Positions 46,735-55,363 of a stretch of DNA of 64,000 nucleotides are shown in pieces. Under the pieces are notes generated by a model. That model searched no databases. It worked only from the letters and a program-made list of their open reading frames with translations, and was not told the origin of the DNA. The stretch comes from Burkholderia sp. 8Y. GTDB taxonomy: Bacteria > Pseudomonadota > Gammaproteobacteria > Burkholderiales > Burkholderiaceae. A program made the translations under genes and the position numbers. Position 1 is the first letter of the stretch, and each line of letters starts with the position of its first letter. The stretch is from the NCBI RefSeq assembly GCF_902506145.1, contig NZ_LR733520.1, positions 250,580-314,579 on the forward strand, read 5' to 3'.

Positions 46735-47790
46735 ATGAATCAACCGAAATCCGCCCCGGACACCCAAGGTTTGTCGTATCGCGATGCAGGTGTCGATATC
46801 GACGCGGGCGATGCGCTCGTCGACCGGATCAAGCCGTTTGCCAAGAAAACCTTGCGCGACGGCGTGCTGGGCGGCATCGGCGGATTCGGCGCGCTCTTCG
46901 AAGTGCCGAAGAAGTACAAGGAGCCGGTGCTCGTGTCGGGGACGGACGGGGTCGGCACCAAGCTGCGCCTCGCGTTTCAGCTGAACCGGCACGACACGGT
47001 CGGGCAGGATCTCGTCGCGATGAGCGTCAACGACATTCTGGTGCAGGGCGCGGAGCCGCTTTTCTTCCTCGATTATTTCGCGTGCGGCAAGCTCGACGTG
47101 GACACCGCCGCCGATGTCGTCAAGGGCATCGCGCAGGGCTGTGAATTCGCGGGCTGCGCGCTGATCGGCGGCGAGACGGCGGAAATGCCGGGCATGTACC
47201 CGGACGGCGAATACGATCTCGCGGGCTTCGCGGTCGGCGCGGTGGAGAAGAGCAAGATCATCGATGGCAGCACCATCGCCCCCGGCGACGTCGTGCTCGG
47301 GCTGGCGTCGAGCGGCATCCACTCGAACGGCTATTCGCTCGTGCGCAAGATCATCGAGCGCGCGAATCCCGATCTCGACGCCGATTTCGACGGCCGCTCG
47401 CTCGCCGATGCGCTGATGGCGCCGACGCGCATCTACGTGAAGCCGCTCCTTTCCGCGATGCAGAGCATCACGGTGAAGGGCATGGCGCACATCACGGGCG
47501 GCGGGCTCGTCGAGAACATTCCGCGCGTGCTGCGCGACGGCCTGACGGCGGAACTGGATCATCGCGCGTGGCCGCTGCCGCCGCTTTTCGCGTGGCTGCA
47601 AAAGCACGGCGGCGTCGCCGATGCGGAAATGCATCGCGTGTTCAATTGCGGGATCGGCATGGCGGTGATCGTCGCCGCCGAGGACGCCGATGCGGCAACC
47701 GGCCTGCTGTCGGCGGCGGGCGAGCAGGTGTGGAAGATCGGCGTCGTGCGCGAGCGCCGCGAAGGCGAGGCGCAGACGGTCGTGGTTTAA
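46735..47790 (+). CDS. purM: Phosphoribosylformylglycinamidine cyclo-ligase
   Basis: Purine synthesis: FGAM plus ATP gives AIR. The 351-aa PurM/SelD-fold protein starts [20 protein letters not shown]. Conserved regions are [50 protein letters not shown] and [14 protein letters not shown]. The frame opens far upstream (46357) but only ATG 46735 gives the family N-terminus. It is convergent with miaA across a bidirectional terminator. Confidence 0.97.
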   Translation: MNQPKSAPDTQGLSYRDAGVDIDAGDALVDRIKPFAKKTLRDGVLGGIGGFGALFEVPKKYKEPVLVSGTDGVGTKLRLAFQLNRHDTVGQDLVAMSVNDILVQGAEPLFFLDYFACGKLDVDTAADVVKGIAQGCEFAGCALIGGETAEMPGMYPDGEYDLAGFAVGAVEKSKIIDGSTIAPGDVVLGLASSGIHSNGYSLVRKIIERANPDLDADFDGRSLADALMAPTRIYVKPLLSAMQSITVKGMAHITGGGLVENIPRVLRDGLTAELDHRAWPLPPLFAWLQKHGGVADAEMHRVFNCGIGMAVIVAAEDADAATGLLSAAGEQVWKIGVVRERREGEAQTVVV

Positions 47791-47815
47791 CTCTGCAGGC
47801 AGACGTTGGGCCTAG

Positions 47816-47849
47816 AAAGCCGCTACGCATGAGAATGCGGGCGGCTTTT
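47816..47849. terminator. Bidirectional terminator between purM and miaA
   Basis: The stem AAAGCCGC (47816-47823) with GCGGCTTT (47841-47848) is extended by an inner CGCAT/ATGCG pair. It is followed on the plus strand by TTTTACTTTTTT. Its left arm lies 26 bases after the purM stop and its right arm overlaps the miaA stop by a base. Confidence 0.85.
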
Positions 47850-48816
47850 ACTTTTTTGCCGCCACGCGCTCTATTTCGCGCACCGCCTGCTCCGTCGCAT
47901 CGGGCGCGCAGCAATCCACCACCACGCGCTCCGGCATCGCGCGCAGCCACGTCAACTGACGCTTGCACAACTGGCGCGTCGCGAAAATGCCCTTGTCGCG
48001 CATCTCGTCGTAGGCCGTCACGCCGTCGAGATATTCCCACGCCTGCCGATAGCCGACGCAGCGCATCGACGGCATCAACACATCCAGATCGCCGCGCGCG
48101 CGCAGGCGCTTCACTTCGTCGATGAAACCGTGCGCCAGCATCGCATCGAAGCGCGCCGCGATGCGCGCGTGCAGCACCGCGCGGTCCGACGGTTCGAGCG
48201 CGATCGGCACGAAGCGATACGGCGCTTCCTGCTCCAGCACGCGCGGCGCGGCGAGCAGCGCGGACATCGGCTGACCGGACAGCAGGTAGATTTCAAGCGC
48301 GCGCTGGATGCGCTGGGAGTCGTTCGGCGCGAGCCGTGCGGCCGTTTGCGGATCGACCGCCGCGAGCCGCGCGTGCAGCGCCGGCCAGCCATCGCGCGCG
48401 GCGTCGGCATCGAGCGTGGCGCGCACGGCGGGATCGGCGGCAGGCAGGTCGTTGAGACCTTGCGTGAGCGCCTTGTAGTACAGCATCGTCCCGCCGACCA
48501 GCAACGGCACGTTCCCGCGCGCGATGATCTCGCCGACTAGCCGCAGCGCATCCGCGCGAAACTGCGCGGCAGAATACGACTCGGCGGGATCGATGATATC
48601 GATCAGATGATGCCGCGCCGCCGCCCGCTCCGCCGCGCTGGGCTTGGCCGTGCCGATATCCATGTGGCGATAGACGAGCGCCGAGTCCACGCTCACGATC
48701 TCGACCGGCCGCGCCGACGCCGCCGCGAACGCGAGCGCCGCCGCCGTCTTGCCGGACGCCGTCGGCCCGAGGAGACAGGCCACACGCGAGGCCACGCGCA
48801 AAGCGGTATCGCTCAT
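47848..48816 (-). CDS. miaA: tRNA dimethylallyltransferase
   Basis: Transfers dimethylallyl to A37 of tRNAs, the step before MiaB. The 322-aa P-loop protein has [14 protein letters not shown] near residue 15, [19 protein letters not shown] and [16 protein letters not shown]. Start ATG 48816 (MSDTALRV) overlaps the mutL stop by four bases; the open frame continues upstream into mutL only by chance. The mutL-miaA order matches many proteobacteria. Confidence 0.96.
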   Translation of the reverse strand: MSDTALRVASRVACLLGPTASGKTAAALAFAAASARPVEIVSVDSALVYRHMDIGTAKPSAAERAAARHHLIDIIDPAESYSAAQFRADALRLVGEIIARGNVPLLVGGTMLYYKALTQGLNDLPAADPAVRATLDADAARDGWPALHARLAAVDPQTAARLAPNDSQRIQRALEIYLLSGQPMSALLAAPRVLEQEAPYRFVPIALEPSDRAVLHARIAARFDAMLAHGFIDEVKRLRARGDLDVLMPSMRCVGYRQAWEYLDGVTAYDEMRDKGIFATRQLCKRQLTWLRAMPERVVVDCCAPDATEQAVREIERVAAKK

Positions 48817-50765
48817 TGTCCGCGCATGAAGAGGCGGTCGAGGTCCGCGAGCGTCAGTTGATACCACGTCGGGCGGCCGTGATTGCATTGGTCGGCGCGC
48901 TCGGTGGCTTCCATCTGACGCAGCAGGGCGTTCATTTCGTCGAGCGTGAGGCGCCGATTCGCGCGCACTGCGTTGTGGCACGCGAGCGTGCCGAGCAGTT
49001 CGTGCTGACGCTCGGTGAGCACGCGCGATCCGCCGTACGCGTGCAGGTCGGCGAGCACGGCGCGGGCGAGCGCGGACAGGTCCGCGTCCTTCAGCAGCGC
49101 AGGCACCGCGCGAATCGCGATGGAAGTCGGCGACAGCACGGCGAGATCGAAGCCGAGCGCGTCGAGCGTCTCGCGCTCTTCATCGACGATGCCGATTTCG
49201 ACCGGGTCCGCCGTCATCGAGACCGGAATCAGGAGCGGCTGCACGGCGATGGAGCGGTCGGCGAGCGCGTGCTTGAACTGCTCGTAAAGAATGCGTTCGT
49301 GCGCGGCGTGCATGTCCACGATGACGAGTCCGCGCGCGTTCTGCGCAAGCACATAGATGCCGTGAATCTGCCCGACGGCGAAGCCGAGCGGCTGCTCGTC
49401 GGCGTGAGCGTGGCGGGCGGCGGCGTAGGCGGGCGCGCTGTCATCGTTGGCCCAGGCGACGGCGGACGGTGCGGCTTCGGCCGAGCCCGTCGTCGCGGCG
49501 GCATCCTTGCGCCCGAACAACGCGTCGTAGAGCGCGAGCGGCTGTGCGACGGGCAGCGTGCCTTGCGTCATGCGCGACTGGCGCATCCACGTCGTGCCGT
49601 TATCGTTTTTCGCGGCCGGTGCGCCCGCGAACGATCCCGCGCTCGCCGCAGGCCGTGCGCTGAACGAGGCCAGTCCGGTCGGTTCCAGTTGCGCGGCGTG
49701 CCCGCCCGATGTCGTTTCCGGCGACGCGCCCGCATGCCGCGCGAGCGCCCGCTGCACGGCGTGAAACACATACTGATGGATGGAGCGTGAATCGCGAAAC
49801 CGCACTTCGATTTTCGACGGATGCACGTTCACGTCGACCGATTCGGGCGGCAGGTCGAGAAACAGCACGTACGCCGGATAGCGGTTGCCGTGCAGCACGT
49901 CCTCGTAGGCGGCGCGCACCGCGTGCGCGAGCAGTTTGTCGCGCACGAAGCGGCCGTTCACGAAGAAATATTGCTGGTCCGCGCGGCCTCGGCTGGCGGT
50001 CGGCAGGCCCGCGCAGCCGTACACGGCGAGCGGTCCGGCGCGCTCGTCGAGCGGCAGATGCGACGTCTCGAAGACTTCTCCCAGAATTTTCGCGACGCGC
50101 GTGGCCGGATCGCTCGCGTTCCAGTGCTCGATGGCCCGGCCGTTGTGCATCACCGAGAGGGCGACATCGGGCCGCGCGAGCGCCACGCGGCGAATGACTT
50201 CCAGACAATGGCCAAGCTCGGTTTGTTCGCTTTTCAGGAACTTTCGGCGCGCGGGCGTGTTGAAGTAAAGCTCGCGCACGTCGATGGTCGTGCCGACCGT
50301 GCCCGCCGCAGGCGAGATGACGCCCGTTTGCGCGTCGATGCGCGTGGCATGCGCGCAGTCTTCGGTGCGGCTCGTGATGAACAACTCGGCCACCGACGCG
50401 ATCGACGCAATCGCTTCGCCGCGAAAACCGAGCGTGGCGACGGCTTCGAGGTCGGCGAGCGAGCGGATCTTGCTGGTCGCGTGCCGCATCAGCGCGAGCG
50501 GGAGTTCGCCGGGAGGCATGCCGCAGCCGTCGTCGGTAATCACGATGCGCTTCACGCCGCCTTCGTCGAGCGTCACGCGCAGCGTCCGCGCGCCGGCGTC
50601 GAGCGCGTTTTCCAGCAGTTCCTTGACCACGGACGCCGGCCGCTCGACCACTTCGCCCGCGGCAATCTGGCTGATGAGCTGGTCGGGGAGCGGGGCGATG
50701 GCGCGCGAACGGCGCGCGACGGCGGCGGTCGGAGCGCCGGCGGAAGATTCGTTGAAATCGGCCAT
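48813..50765 (-). CDS. mutL: DNA mismatch repair protein MutL
   Basis: ATP-driven matchmaker in mismatch repair. The 650 aa have a GHKL ATPase N-terminus ([50 protein letters not shown]). A variable linker (about 350-460) precedes the C-terminal dimer domain with [12 protein letters not shown], close to the DQHA(X)2E(X)4E metal motif of endonuclease-type MutLs. No mutH is seen. TATAAT lies only six bases before the ATG ([12 protein letters not shown]), which would give an almost leaderless message. Divergent from dedA. Confidence 0.96.
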   Translation of the reverse strand: MADFNESSAGAPTAAVARRSRAIAPLPDQLISQIAAGEVVERPASVVKELLENALDAGARTLRVTLDEGGVKRIVITDDGCGMPPGELPLALMRHATSKIRSLADLEAVATLGFRGEAIASIASVAELFITSRTEDCAHATRIDAQTGVISPAAGTVGTTIDVRELYFNTPARRKFLKSEQTELGHCLEVIRRVALARPDVALSVMHNGRAIEHWNASDPATRVAKILGEVFETSHLPLDERAGPLAVYGCAGLPTASRGRADQQYFFVNGRFVRDKLLAHAVRAAYEDVLHGNRYPAYVLFLDLPPESVDVNVHPSKIEVRFRDSRSIHQYVFHAVQRALARHAGASPETTSGGHAAQLEPTGLASFSARPAASAGSFAGAPAAKNDNGTTWMRQSRMTQGTLPVAQPLALYDALFGRKDAAATTGSAEAAPSAVAWANDDSAPAYAAARHAHADEQPLGFAVGQIHGIYVLAQNARGLVIVDMHAAHERILYEQFKHALADRSIAVQPLLIPVSMTADPVEIGIVDEERETLDALGFDLAVLSPTSIAIRAVPALLKDADLSALARAVLADLHAYGGSRVLTERQHELLGTLACHNAVRANRRLTLDEMNALLRQMEATERADQCNHGRPTWYQLTLADLDRLFMRGQ

Positions 50766-50933
50766 GCCGAAATTATAGCCATTCGCATCGGGCGGCTCGC
50801 GCGGGCGCATCGGTCCGACAAGGCGGCGCGAGATGGCGTTTCGATGCGTGCTTTTTAACCGACGCGCCGGGTCACTTCGGTATCATGGCGCGACTCTTCG
50901 CTTGTTGCGGGCTCACTTTTTCGAGGAAAGCTT

Positions 50934-51593
50934 TTGGACACGCTGCTGCATTTCGTGGGACTTATCCTGCACATCGACAAATCGCTCGGTGACTTCATCC
51001 ACACGTACGGCGGCTGGGTGTATGCCGTGCTGTTTCTCATCGTGTTCTGCGAAACGGGGCTCGTGGTGTTCCCCTTTTTGCCGGGCGACTCGCTGCTCTT
51101 TATCGGCGGCGCGTTCGCGGCCACGCACGAGATGGACCTCGGCGCGCTCATCGTCCTGCTGCTGGTCGCGGCCGTCGCGGGCAACACGGTGAATTACTGG
51201 ATCGGGCGCGCCATCGGCCCCAAGGTCTTCGACACGAATATTCCGGTGCTCGAACGCTTCCTGGATCGCGCGGCGCTGCAAAAGACGCATAACTTCTATG
51301 AGCGCCACGGCGGCAAGACCATCGTGATCGCGCGTTTCGTGCCTGTGGTTCGTACGTTCGCCCCGTTCGTGGCCGGCGCCTCCGCGATGAACGCGACGCG
51401 CTTTCAGCTCTTCAACATTCTCGGCGCGGCAATCTGGGTGCTGTTTCTCGTGCTGCTCGGCTATTTCTTCGGGAATATTCCGTTCATCCGGCAGTATCTG
51501 AATGTGATCGTGCTGGTGGGGATCGGCGCCGCCATCGTGCCGATTGCCTTGGGCGCGCTGTGGAAGGTGAGCCGTCGCGGCTCGAAGGTTTGA
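50934..51593 (+). CDS. DedA-family membrane protein
   Basis: Inner-membrane protein of 219 aa with about five to six helices; the family is linked to lipid flipping and membrane homeostasis. Motif FLPGDSLLFIGGAFA near residue 48, GNTVNYWIGRAIG and the charged IVIARFVPVVRTFAPFVAG (functional Arg residues) are typical. The start codon is TTG, preceded by GAGGAAAG about three bases upstream. No better ATG is in frame near the first helix (MDTLLHFVGLILHIDK). Confidence 0.93.
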   Translation: MDTLLHFVGLILHIDKSLGDFIHTYGGWVYAVLFLIVFCETGLVVFPFLPGDSLLFIGGAFAATHEMDLGALIVLLLVAAVAGNTVNYWIGRAIGPKVFDTNIPVLERFLDRAALQKTHNFYERHGGKTIVIARFVPVVRTFAPFVAGASAMNATRFQLFNILGAAIWVLFLVLLGYFFGNIPFIRQYLNVIVLVGIGAAIVPIALGALWKVSRRGSKV

Positions 51594-51616
51594 GTGCGGG
51601 GTGACAGAAAGCGGAC

Positions 51617-51653
51617 GGGCCGGCGCTTCGCGTGAAGCCAGCAAGCGCGGCCC
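51617..51653. terminator. Hairpin between convergent dedA and glsB-like genes
   Basis: GGGCCGGCGCTT (51617-51628) pairs with AAGCGCGGCCC (51643-51653) with one bulged base. It sits 24 bases after the dedA stop and before the end of the convergent gene. No T-run follows. Confidence 0.4.
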
Positions 51654-51671
51654 GACGTGCCGATGCGCTCG

Positions 51672-51932
51672 TTATGCGCGCCGGAACAGGCGAATGATGA
51701 ACAGCAGCACCACCGCGCCGATGACGGCTGTCAGCAGCGAACCGAGCACGCCGCCGCCGAGCGAAATGCCGAGCACGCCGAACAGCCAGTTGCCAAGCAC
51801 GCCGCCCACGATGCCGACGAGAATGTCCACGAACACGCCGAAGCCCGTGCCGTTCATGATGAGGCCGGCAAGCCAGCCCGCGATGCCGCCGATGAGCAGG
51901 CTGACGATGAATGAGTGATGCAGGATTTGCAT
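51672..51932 (-). CDS. GlsB/YeaQ/YmgE-family stress-response membrane protein
   Basis: Small inner-membrane protein of 86 aa with three hydrophobic, Gly-rich helices: SLLIGGIAGWLAGLIMNG, the second IVGGVLGNWLFGVLG, the third TAVIGAVVLLFIIRLF. Members are induced by stress; the biochemical role is unknown. It ends 79 bases from the dedA stop, convergent with it. The upstream region to 52235 has no gene. Confidence 0.92.
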   Translation of the reverse strand: MQILHHSFIVSLLIGGIAGWLAGLIMNGTGFGVFVDILVGIVGGVLGNWLFGVLGISLGGGVLGSLLTAVIGAVVLLFIIRLFRRA

Positions 51933-52179
51933 GCGCTATTACTCCGGAAAAATGAGAAATTGCAGGACTGCAGGAAGCTCCTGCTTTCGAGCGCAGTGAA
52001 TGTAGCCGAAAGTGCGGTGCCAAAAGCGCGCAAACTGTCAAGGATTGTGGATGGCTGCGGCGTTATCCGACTGGCTTAGGCTTTTGCTGCGAGCGGTCAT
52101 CGCCTGGCAACGGAAGGTGTATCGCCGGGCGAGCGCGCCGGTGGAAGAAATCGTGAAAAATTTAGAATCCCGAAGGATC

Positions 52180-52195
52180 AGGCGAAGTTTCGCCT
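52180..52195. promoter_or_regulatory. 16-bp inverted repeat upstream of the 57-aa lipoprotein gene
   Basis: AGGCGAA GT TTCGCCT is a perfect inverted repeat, 40 bases before ATG 52236. It could be an operator or an mRNA 5' hairpin. Confidence 0.35.
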
Positions 52196-52235
52196 AAAGT
52201 GTCTCGTTGACTGACCCAAGGATCTGAATTCTGTA

Positions 52236-52409
52236 ATGTCTTATGCTGTCGTAGTTTCGTGTGGACGGAAGGCGAGGCGGTTGCCTAAGCGTGGCTCGCG
52301 GCTTGCGGTCATCGCGTTATGCGGACTGGCGCTCACGCTGCTGCCGGGTTGCGGTATCGTCGGATGTGTCGGGACTTCCGTGTATGGCGTCGGCTTGACC
52401 GTGTGCTAG
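52236..52409 (+). CDS. Very small predicted lipoprotein (57 aa)
   Basis: Short frame MSYAVVVSCGRKARRLPKRG and onwards, with basic residues followed by a hydrophobic stretch (LAVIALCGLALTLLPGC), so a lipobox LPGC with the modified Cys near residue 39. The mature peptide is only about 19 residues (CGIVGCVGTSVYGVGLTVC). A start farther in is possible, since basic residues normally come right at the N-terminus. Unknown function; the length is below usual gene-finder limits. It lies 66 bases upstream of the NlpD-like gene. Confidence 0.55.
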   Translation: MSYAVVVSCGRKARRLPKRGSRLAVIALCGLALTLLPGCGIVGCVGTSVYGVGLTVC

Positions 52410-52475
52410 CGCGGCGGCTGACGGCGGGAAAATCAAAGAGCGCAAAGAGCGTTGCAATAGATCAAGACAAAAAGC

Positions 52476-53396
52476 ATGGGAAAGTTGGAGTCGATGCAAA
52501 CAGTTGTCATGGGGCCGCGCACTCGGGCGGTCATCGCGAGTCTCGGGCTCGCCGCCGCCGTCATGGCGGGTCTCGCGGGTTGTACGTCGACGCCGCGCAC
52601 GCCCGCGCCGATCGTCGACAATTCCATGTCGACGCCGCCTGTCGTCGTCAGCGCGCCGGCCAGCACGGCGCCTGGGCTTGCGGCGCCCGCAGCGTCGGCA
52701 TCTGCGCCTGTCGAGGCGGGTTTTTATCGCGTGAAACCGGGGGATACGCTCTACGGCATCTCGCGACAGGTCAAGCAGAAGCCGGCCGATCTGGCGGCGT
52801 GGAACAGCCTGCCGGAGAGCCGCCAGGTCAATATCGGGCAAGTGCTGCGCGTGGTGCCGCCGGGTGCGTCGGCATCGGCTGCTGCGCCTGCTTCGTCTTC
52901 GAAGAACGTGCCGCCGCTGTTGCCGACGCCCGGCAAGCAGACGGCTGAAAAGCCGGCAGAGAAGCCGGCCGAAAAGGCTGCGGAGAAGTCCGCCGTCAAA
53001 AGCAGCGAAGCGACGGCGTCCGCGGGCAAAGGCACGTTCGTCTGGCCGGTGAAGGGCGAAATCGTGCGCGGTTTCGGGGCAAGCGGCAGCAAGGGCATTG
53101 ACATCGCGGGCAAGGTCGGCGAGGCGGTGAAGGCCGCTGCGCCCGGCAAAGTGGTGTATGCGGGAAGCGGCTTGCGCTCGTATGGCCGCATGATCATCGT
53201 CCGGCACAGCAACGACTATCTGACCGCCTACGCGTACAACGAGAAACTGCTCGTGCGCGAGGGCGATACCGTCAAGCAGGGCGCGACGATCGCCGATATG
53301 GGCACCGGCCCGAGCGGGTCGCCGGTGCTGCATTTCGAAATCAGAAAGGCGGGCGCCGCCGTCGATCCCGTGCCGCTGCTCGGCGCGGGCAGTTGA
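52476..53396 (+). CDS. NlpD-like lipoprotein with LysM and M23/LytM domains
   Basis: Periplasmic cell-wall protein of 306 aa. Lipobox LAGC lies near residue 36, then a Ser/Ala/Pro linker, a LysM domain (FYRVKPGDTLYGISRQVKQ, about 83-127), a Lys/Glu/Ala-rich linker and an M23 LytM domain (GIDIAGKVGEAVKAAAPGKV). The catalytic Hx(H) residue is lost in TAYAYNEKLLV, where active enzymes have AYAH, so it is probably a non-catalytic amidase activator like NlpD/EnvC. It is not next to rpoS, surE or pcm, so it may be a second NlpD paralogue. ATG 52494 is an alternative start. Confidence 0.88.
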   Translation: MGKLESMQTVVMGPRTRAVIASLGLAAAVMAGLAGCTSTPRTPAPIVDNSMSTPPVVVSAPASTAPGLAAPAASASAPVEAGFYRVKPGDTLYGISRQVKQKPADLAAWNSLPESRQVNIGQVLRVVPPGASASAAAPASSSKNVPPLLPTPGKQTAEKPAEKPAEKAAEKSAVKSSEATASAGKGTFVWPVKGEIVRGFGASGSKGIDIAGKVGEAVKAAAPGKVVYAGSGLRSYGRMIIVRHSNDYLTAYAYNEKLLVREGDTVKQGATIADMGTGPSGSPVLHFEIRKAGAAVDPVPLLGAGS

Positions 53397-53410
53397 GCGG
53401 AAGGAACCCT

Positions 53411-53962
53411 ATGAAAAAATATGTATTCGCCGCAGTCGCCGCGGCCTCGTTGCTTGCGGGCTGCGATCAGCAGCAGAGCGGAGAAGCGATGAACAAACTC
53501 AGTTCGTTCTTCAACTCGGTGAAGCCCGACGTGCTCTTGCTCAAGGATCTGAAACCGGGCGTCACGACCGAAGCGCAGATCCGCAGTCAGATGGGCGAGC
53601 CGGAGACCGAACGCACCTACACGGACGGCTCGAAGCGCCTGGAATATCCGCGCGGCCCGGCAGGCACGAACACCTATATGGTCGATCTCGATTCCGATGG
53701 CCTGTTCGTCTCCGTCACGCAGGTTCTGACCGCCGAAAACATCGCGAAGGTGCGGCCCGGCATGACGCAGGACGAAGTGCGCCGGCTGCTCGGCAAACCG
53801 ACGACGGTCGCCGAATACCGGCTGAAGCAGGAGCGCGTGTGGAGCTGGCACTGGCTCGAAGACGGCGTCAATCGCGACGCCATGTTCAACGCGCATTTCG
53901 GCCCGGACGGCACCGTGGTCACGACATCGCGTTCGGAGGCGGAGGGCGGCGGCCGGCATTGA
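53411..53962 (+). CDS. BamE/SmpA-OmlA-like outer-membrane lipoprotein
   Basis: The 183-aa product has a lipoprotein signal (MKKYVFAAVAAASLLAGC, Cys at 18). It has two SmpA/OmlA-like segments: LKPGVTTEAQIRSQMGEP and VRPGMTQDEVRRLLGKPTTV. The two copies make it unlike the standard single-domain BamE. AAGGA five bases before ATG 53411 sets the start. It follows the NlpD-like gene by 14 bases, probably on one transcript. Its exact role in outer-membrane assembly is inferred from family. Confidence 0.8.
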   Translation: MKKYVFAAVAAASLLAGCDQQQSGEAMNKLSSFFNSVKPDVLLLKDLKPGVTTEAQIRSQMGEPETERTYTDGSKRLEYPRGPAGTNTYMVDLDSDGLFVSVTQVLTAENIAKVRPGMTQDEVRRLLGKPTTVAEYRLKQERVWSWHWLEDGVNRDAMFNAHFGPDGTVVTTSRSEAEGGGRH

Positions 53963-53998
53963 CCGCGCGAAGGGGTGCAGGGGTAAGGCGTTGAGGCA

Positions 53999-54385
53999 AT
54001 GAGCGAAACATACATCGGCAAGCGGCAGCGCACATTGATGGACGAGGCTTCGCGATACCGCGAGCGCGCATCGGCGGACGCGAACGACGACGCATTCGTG
54101 CGCTGGGAATGCATGCGCGGACACCATTGGGACGATGCGCTGGACGCATCGCAGAACGTGCGCTGCATGAACTGCGCGACGCAGCGCCGCGAGGCGGAAT
54201 TGAACCGGGCGCGCTCGATCGCAGGCGTTCGCGGCGGCACGCTCGTGCCGGCGGGCCACGCGACTGCGACGCCGTCGCTCACGTGGCAATGCGCCTTCGG
54301 GCACGTCTGGGAAGCGGACGCCGATGCGGCCCAGCGGCGCTGGTGCGATGAGTGCGCGCGCACGGTCTTTGCCCGTTATCGGTGA
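53999..54385 (+). CDS. Small protein with two zinc-ribbon-like motifs, function unknown
   Basis: Cytoplasmic protein of 128 aa. Two copies of a W-X-C-X4-H-X-W pattern followed by C-X2-C are visible: WECMRGHHWDD with CMNCATQ, and WQCAFGHVWEA with CDECART. This resembles the probable zinc-ribbon family found in nuclease-like and phage proteins. Two ribbons suggest nucleic-acid or protein binding. It lies 36 bases after the BamE-like gene and just before a strong terminator. Confidence 0.75.
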   Translation: MSETYIGKRQRTLMDEASRYRERASADANDDAFVRWECMRGHHWDDALDASQNVRCMNCATQRREAELNRARSIAGVRGGTLVPAGHATATPSLTWQCAFGHVWEADADAAQRRWCDECARTVFARYR

Positions 54386-54405
54386 GCGGCCGGTCGCGAT
54401 AAAGA

Positions 54406-54429
54406 AAAAGCCGGCGCGTGCCGGCTTTT
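54406..54429. terminator. Terminator after the zinc-ribbon gene
   Basis: AAAAGCCGGC (54406-54415) pairs perfectly with GCCGGCTTTT (54420-54429), loop GCGT. The end on the plus strand is a short T-run, and the repeat can also stop transcription from the right. Confidence 0.85.
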
Positions 54430-55148
54430 AACTTCGTTGTCGGAGCGATGGCTGTTTGATGCTTCGCCTGCTACTCGCCGGGACGTTGGCAAAGACTTGC
54501 GCTCGACGTTCGGCGCCCATTCTTTACCCACGGCTCGGTCGAGTGCCGCCCGCTTTTGTGGTCTCTCCTTGCGCCCTGCAACTTCCCCCGTGCGCAAAAC
54601 CAGTATGGCGCCGGGCGTATTGTATGAATGTACGGTTACTAACATTTCGTGCCAGATCAGGTTTTCGGTTGATGCCGGGGGCATGTTGTCGAAGGACGGG
54701 ACGAACCGTGAAGCGGCACGTTACGCGCGCGAGCCAGCGTGGAGTTGTGACGCGAATGCGGCAGCGCATCGCCGAGGAGACAATGCATGGCGTCGTCGAG
54801 CGTTCGCTGGTCCGTGGCGTGATGTGCATCGACGGTTGCGCGTGAAGTCGCCGATAACCCGGCCGACGCGATTGGTCAGCGATCAGATGAGCCGGCGCAG
54901 TGTCGGCAAGAGCGCGGCCGTCGAGGGGGCGCGTGGCACTCAAGCTGCATGACGCCGGTCATCGGGCAGTCCGGCTTTGCGTCAGTGCGCTTACGAGCGG
55001 CGCGTGCGGCTTTTCGCCGGACGTCTGCCGGTGAAGGTTCGCGTGGACCGAGGCCGTCGCTGCGAGGGGCGCTGGATGCGATGGAGCATCGTCGGCTAAC
55101 GCTGCGCAAAGAGAACAGCGCAGCGGCGTCGAATCCAAGCAGACGACA
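54430..55148. other. Gene-poor stretch between zinc-ribbon gene and tRNA-Met
   Basis: About 720 bases with no convincing coding frame on either strand. The open frames present are Arg/Ser/Cys-rich, overlap each other and lack ribosome sites. No direct repeat of the tRNA 3' end was seen. It may be decayed sequence or hold an unrecognised RNA. Confidence 0.5.
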
Positions 55149-55183
55149 AAAAAGCCGCTGTCCTTGCGGAACAGCGGCTTTTT
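55149..55183 (-). terminator. Terminator of the tRNA-Met gene
   Basis: AAAAAGCCGCTGT (55149-55161) pairs with ACAGCGGCTTTTT (55171-55183), loop of nine bases. It lies nine bases beyond the tRNA 3' end on the minus strand and runs into T residues. Confidence 0.9.
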
Positions 55184-55191
55184 CTTGAAGC

Positions 55192-55268
<77 letters not shown>

Positions 55269-55363
55269 GAAAGAAGCGAGATTATGGCGGCGCGTGAAAC
55301 GCCTGTCAACCCCTGCCGCAATATTTCTGCAAACTCACGGCAGGGCCGACAGAACGCACGTCA

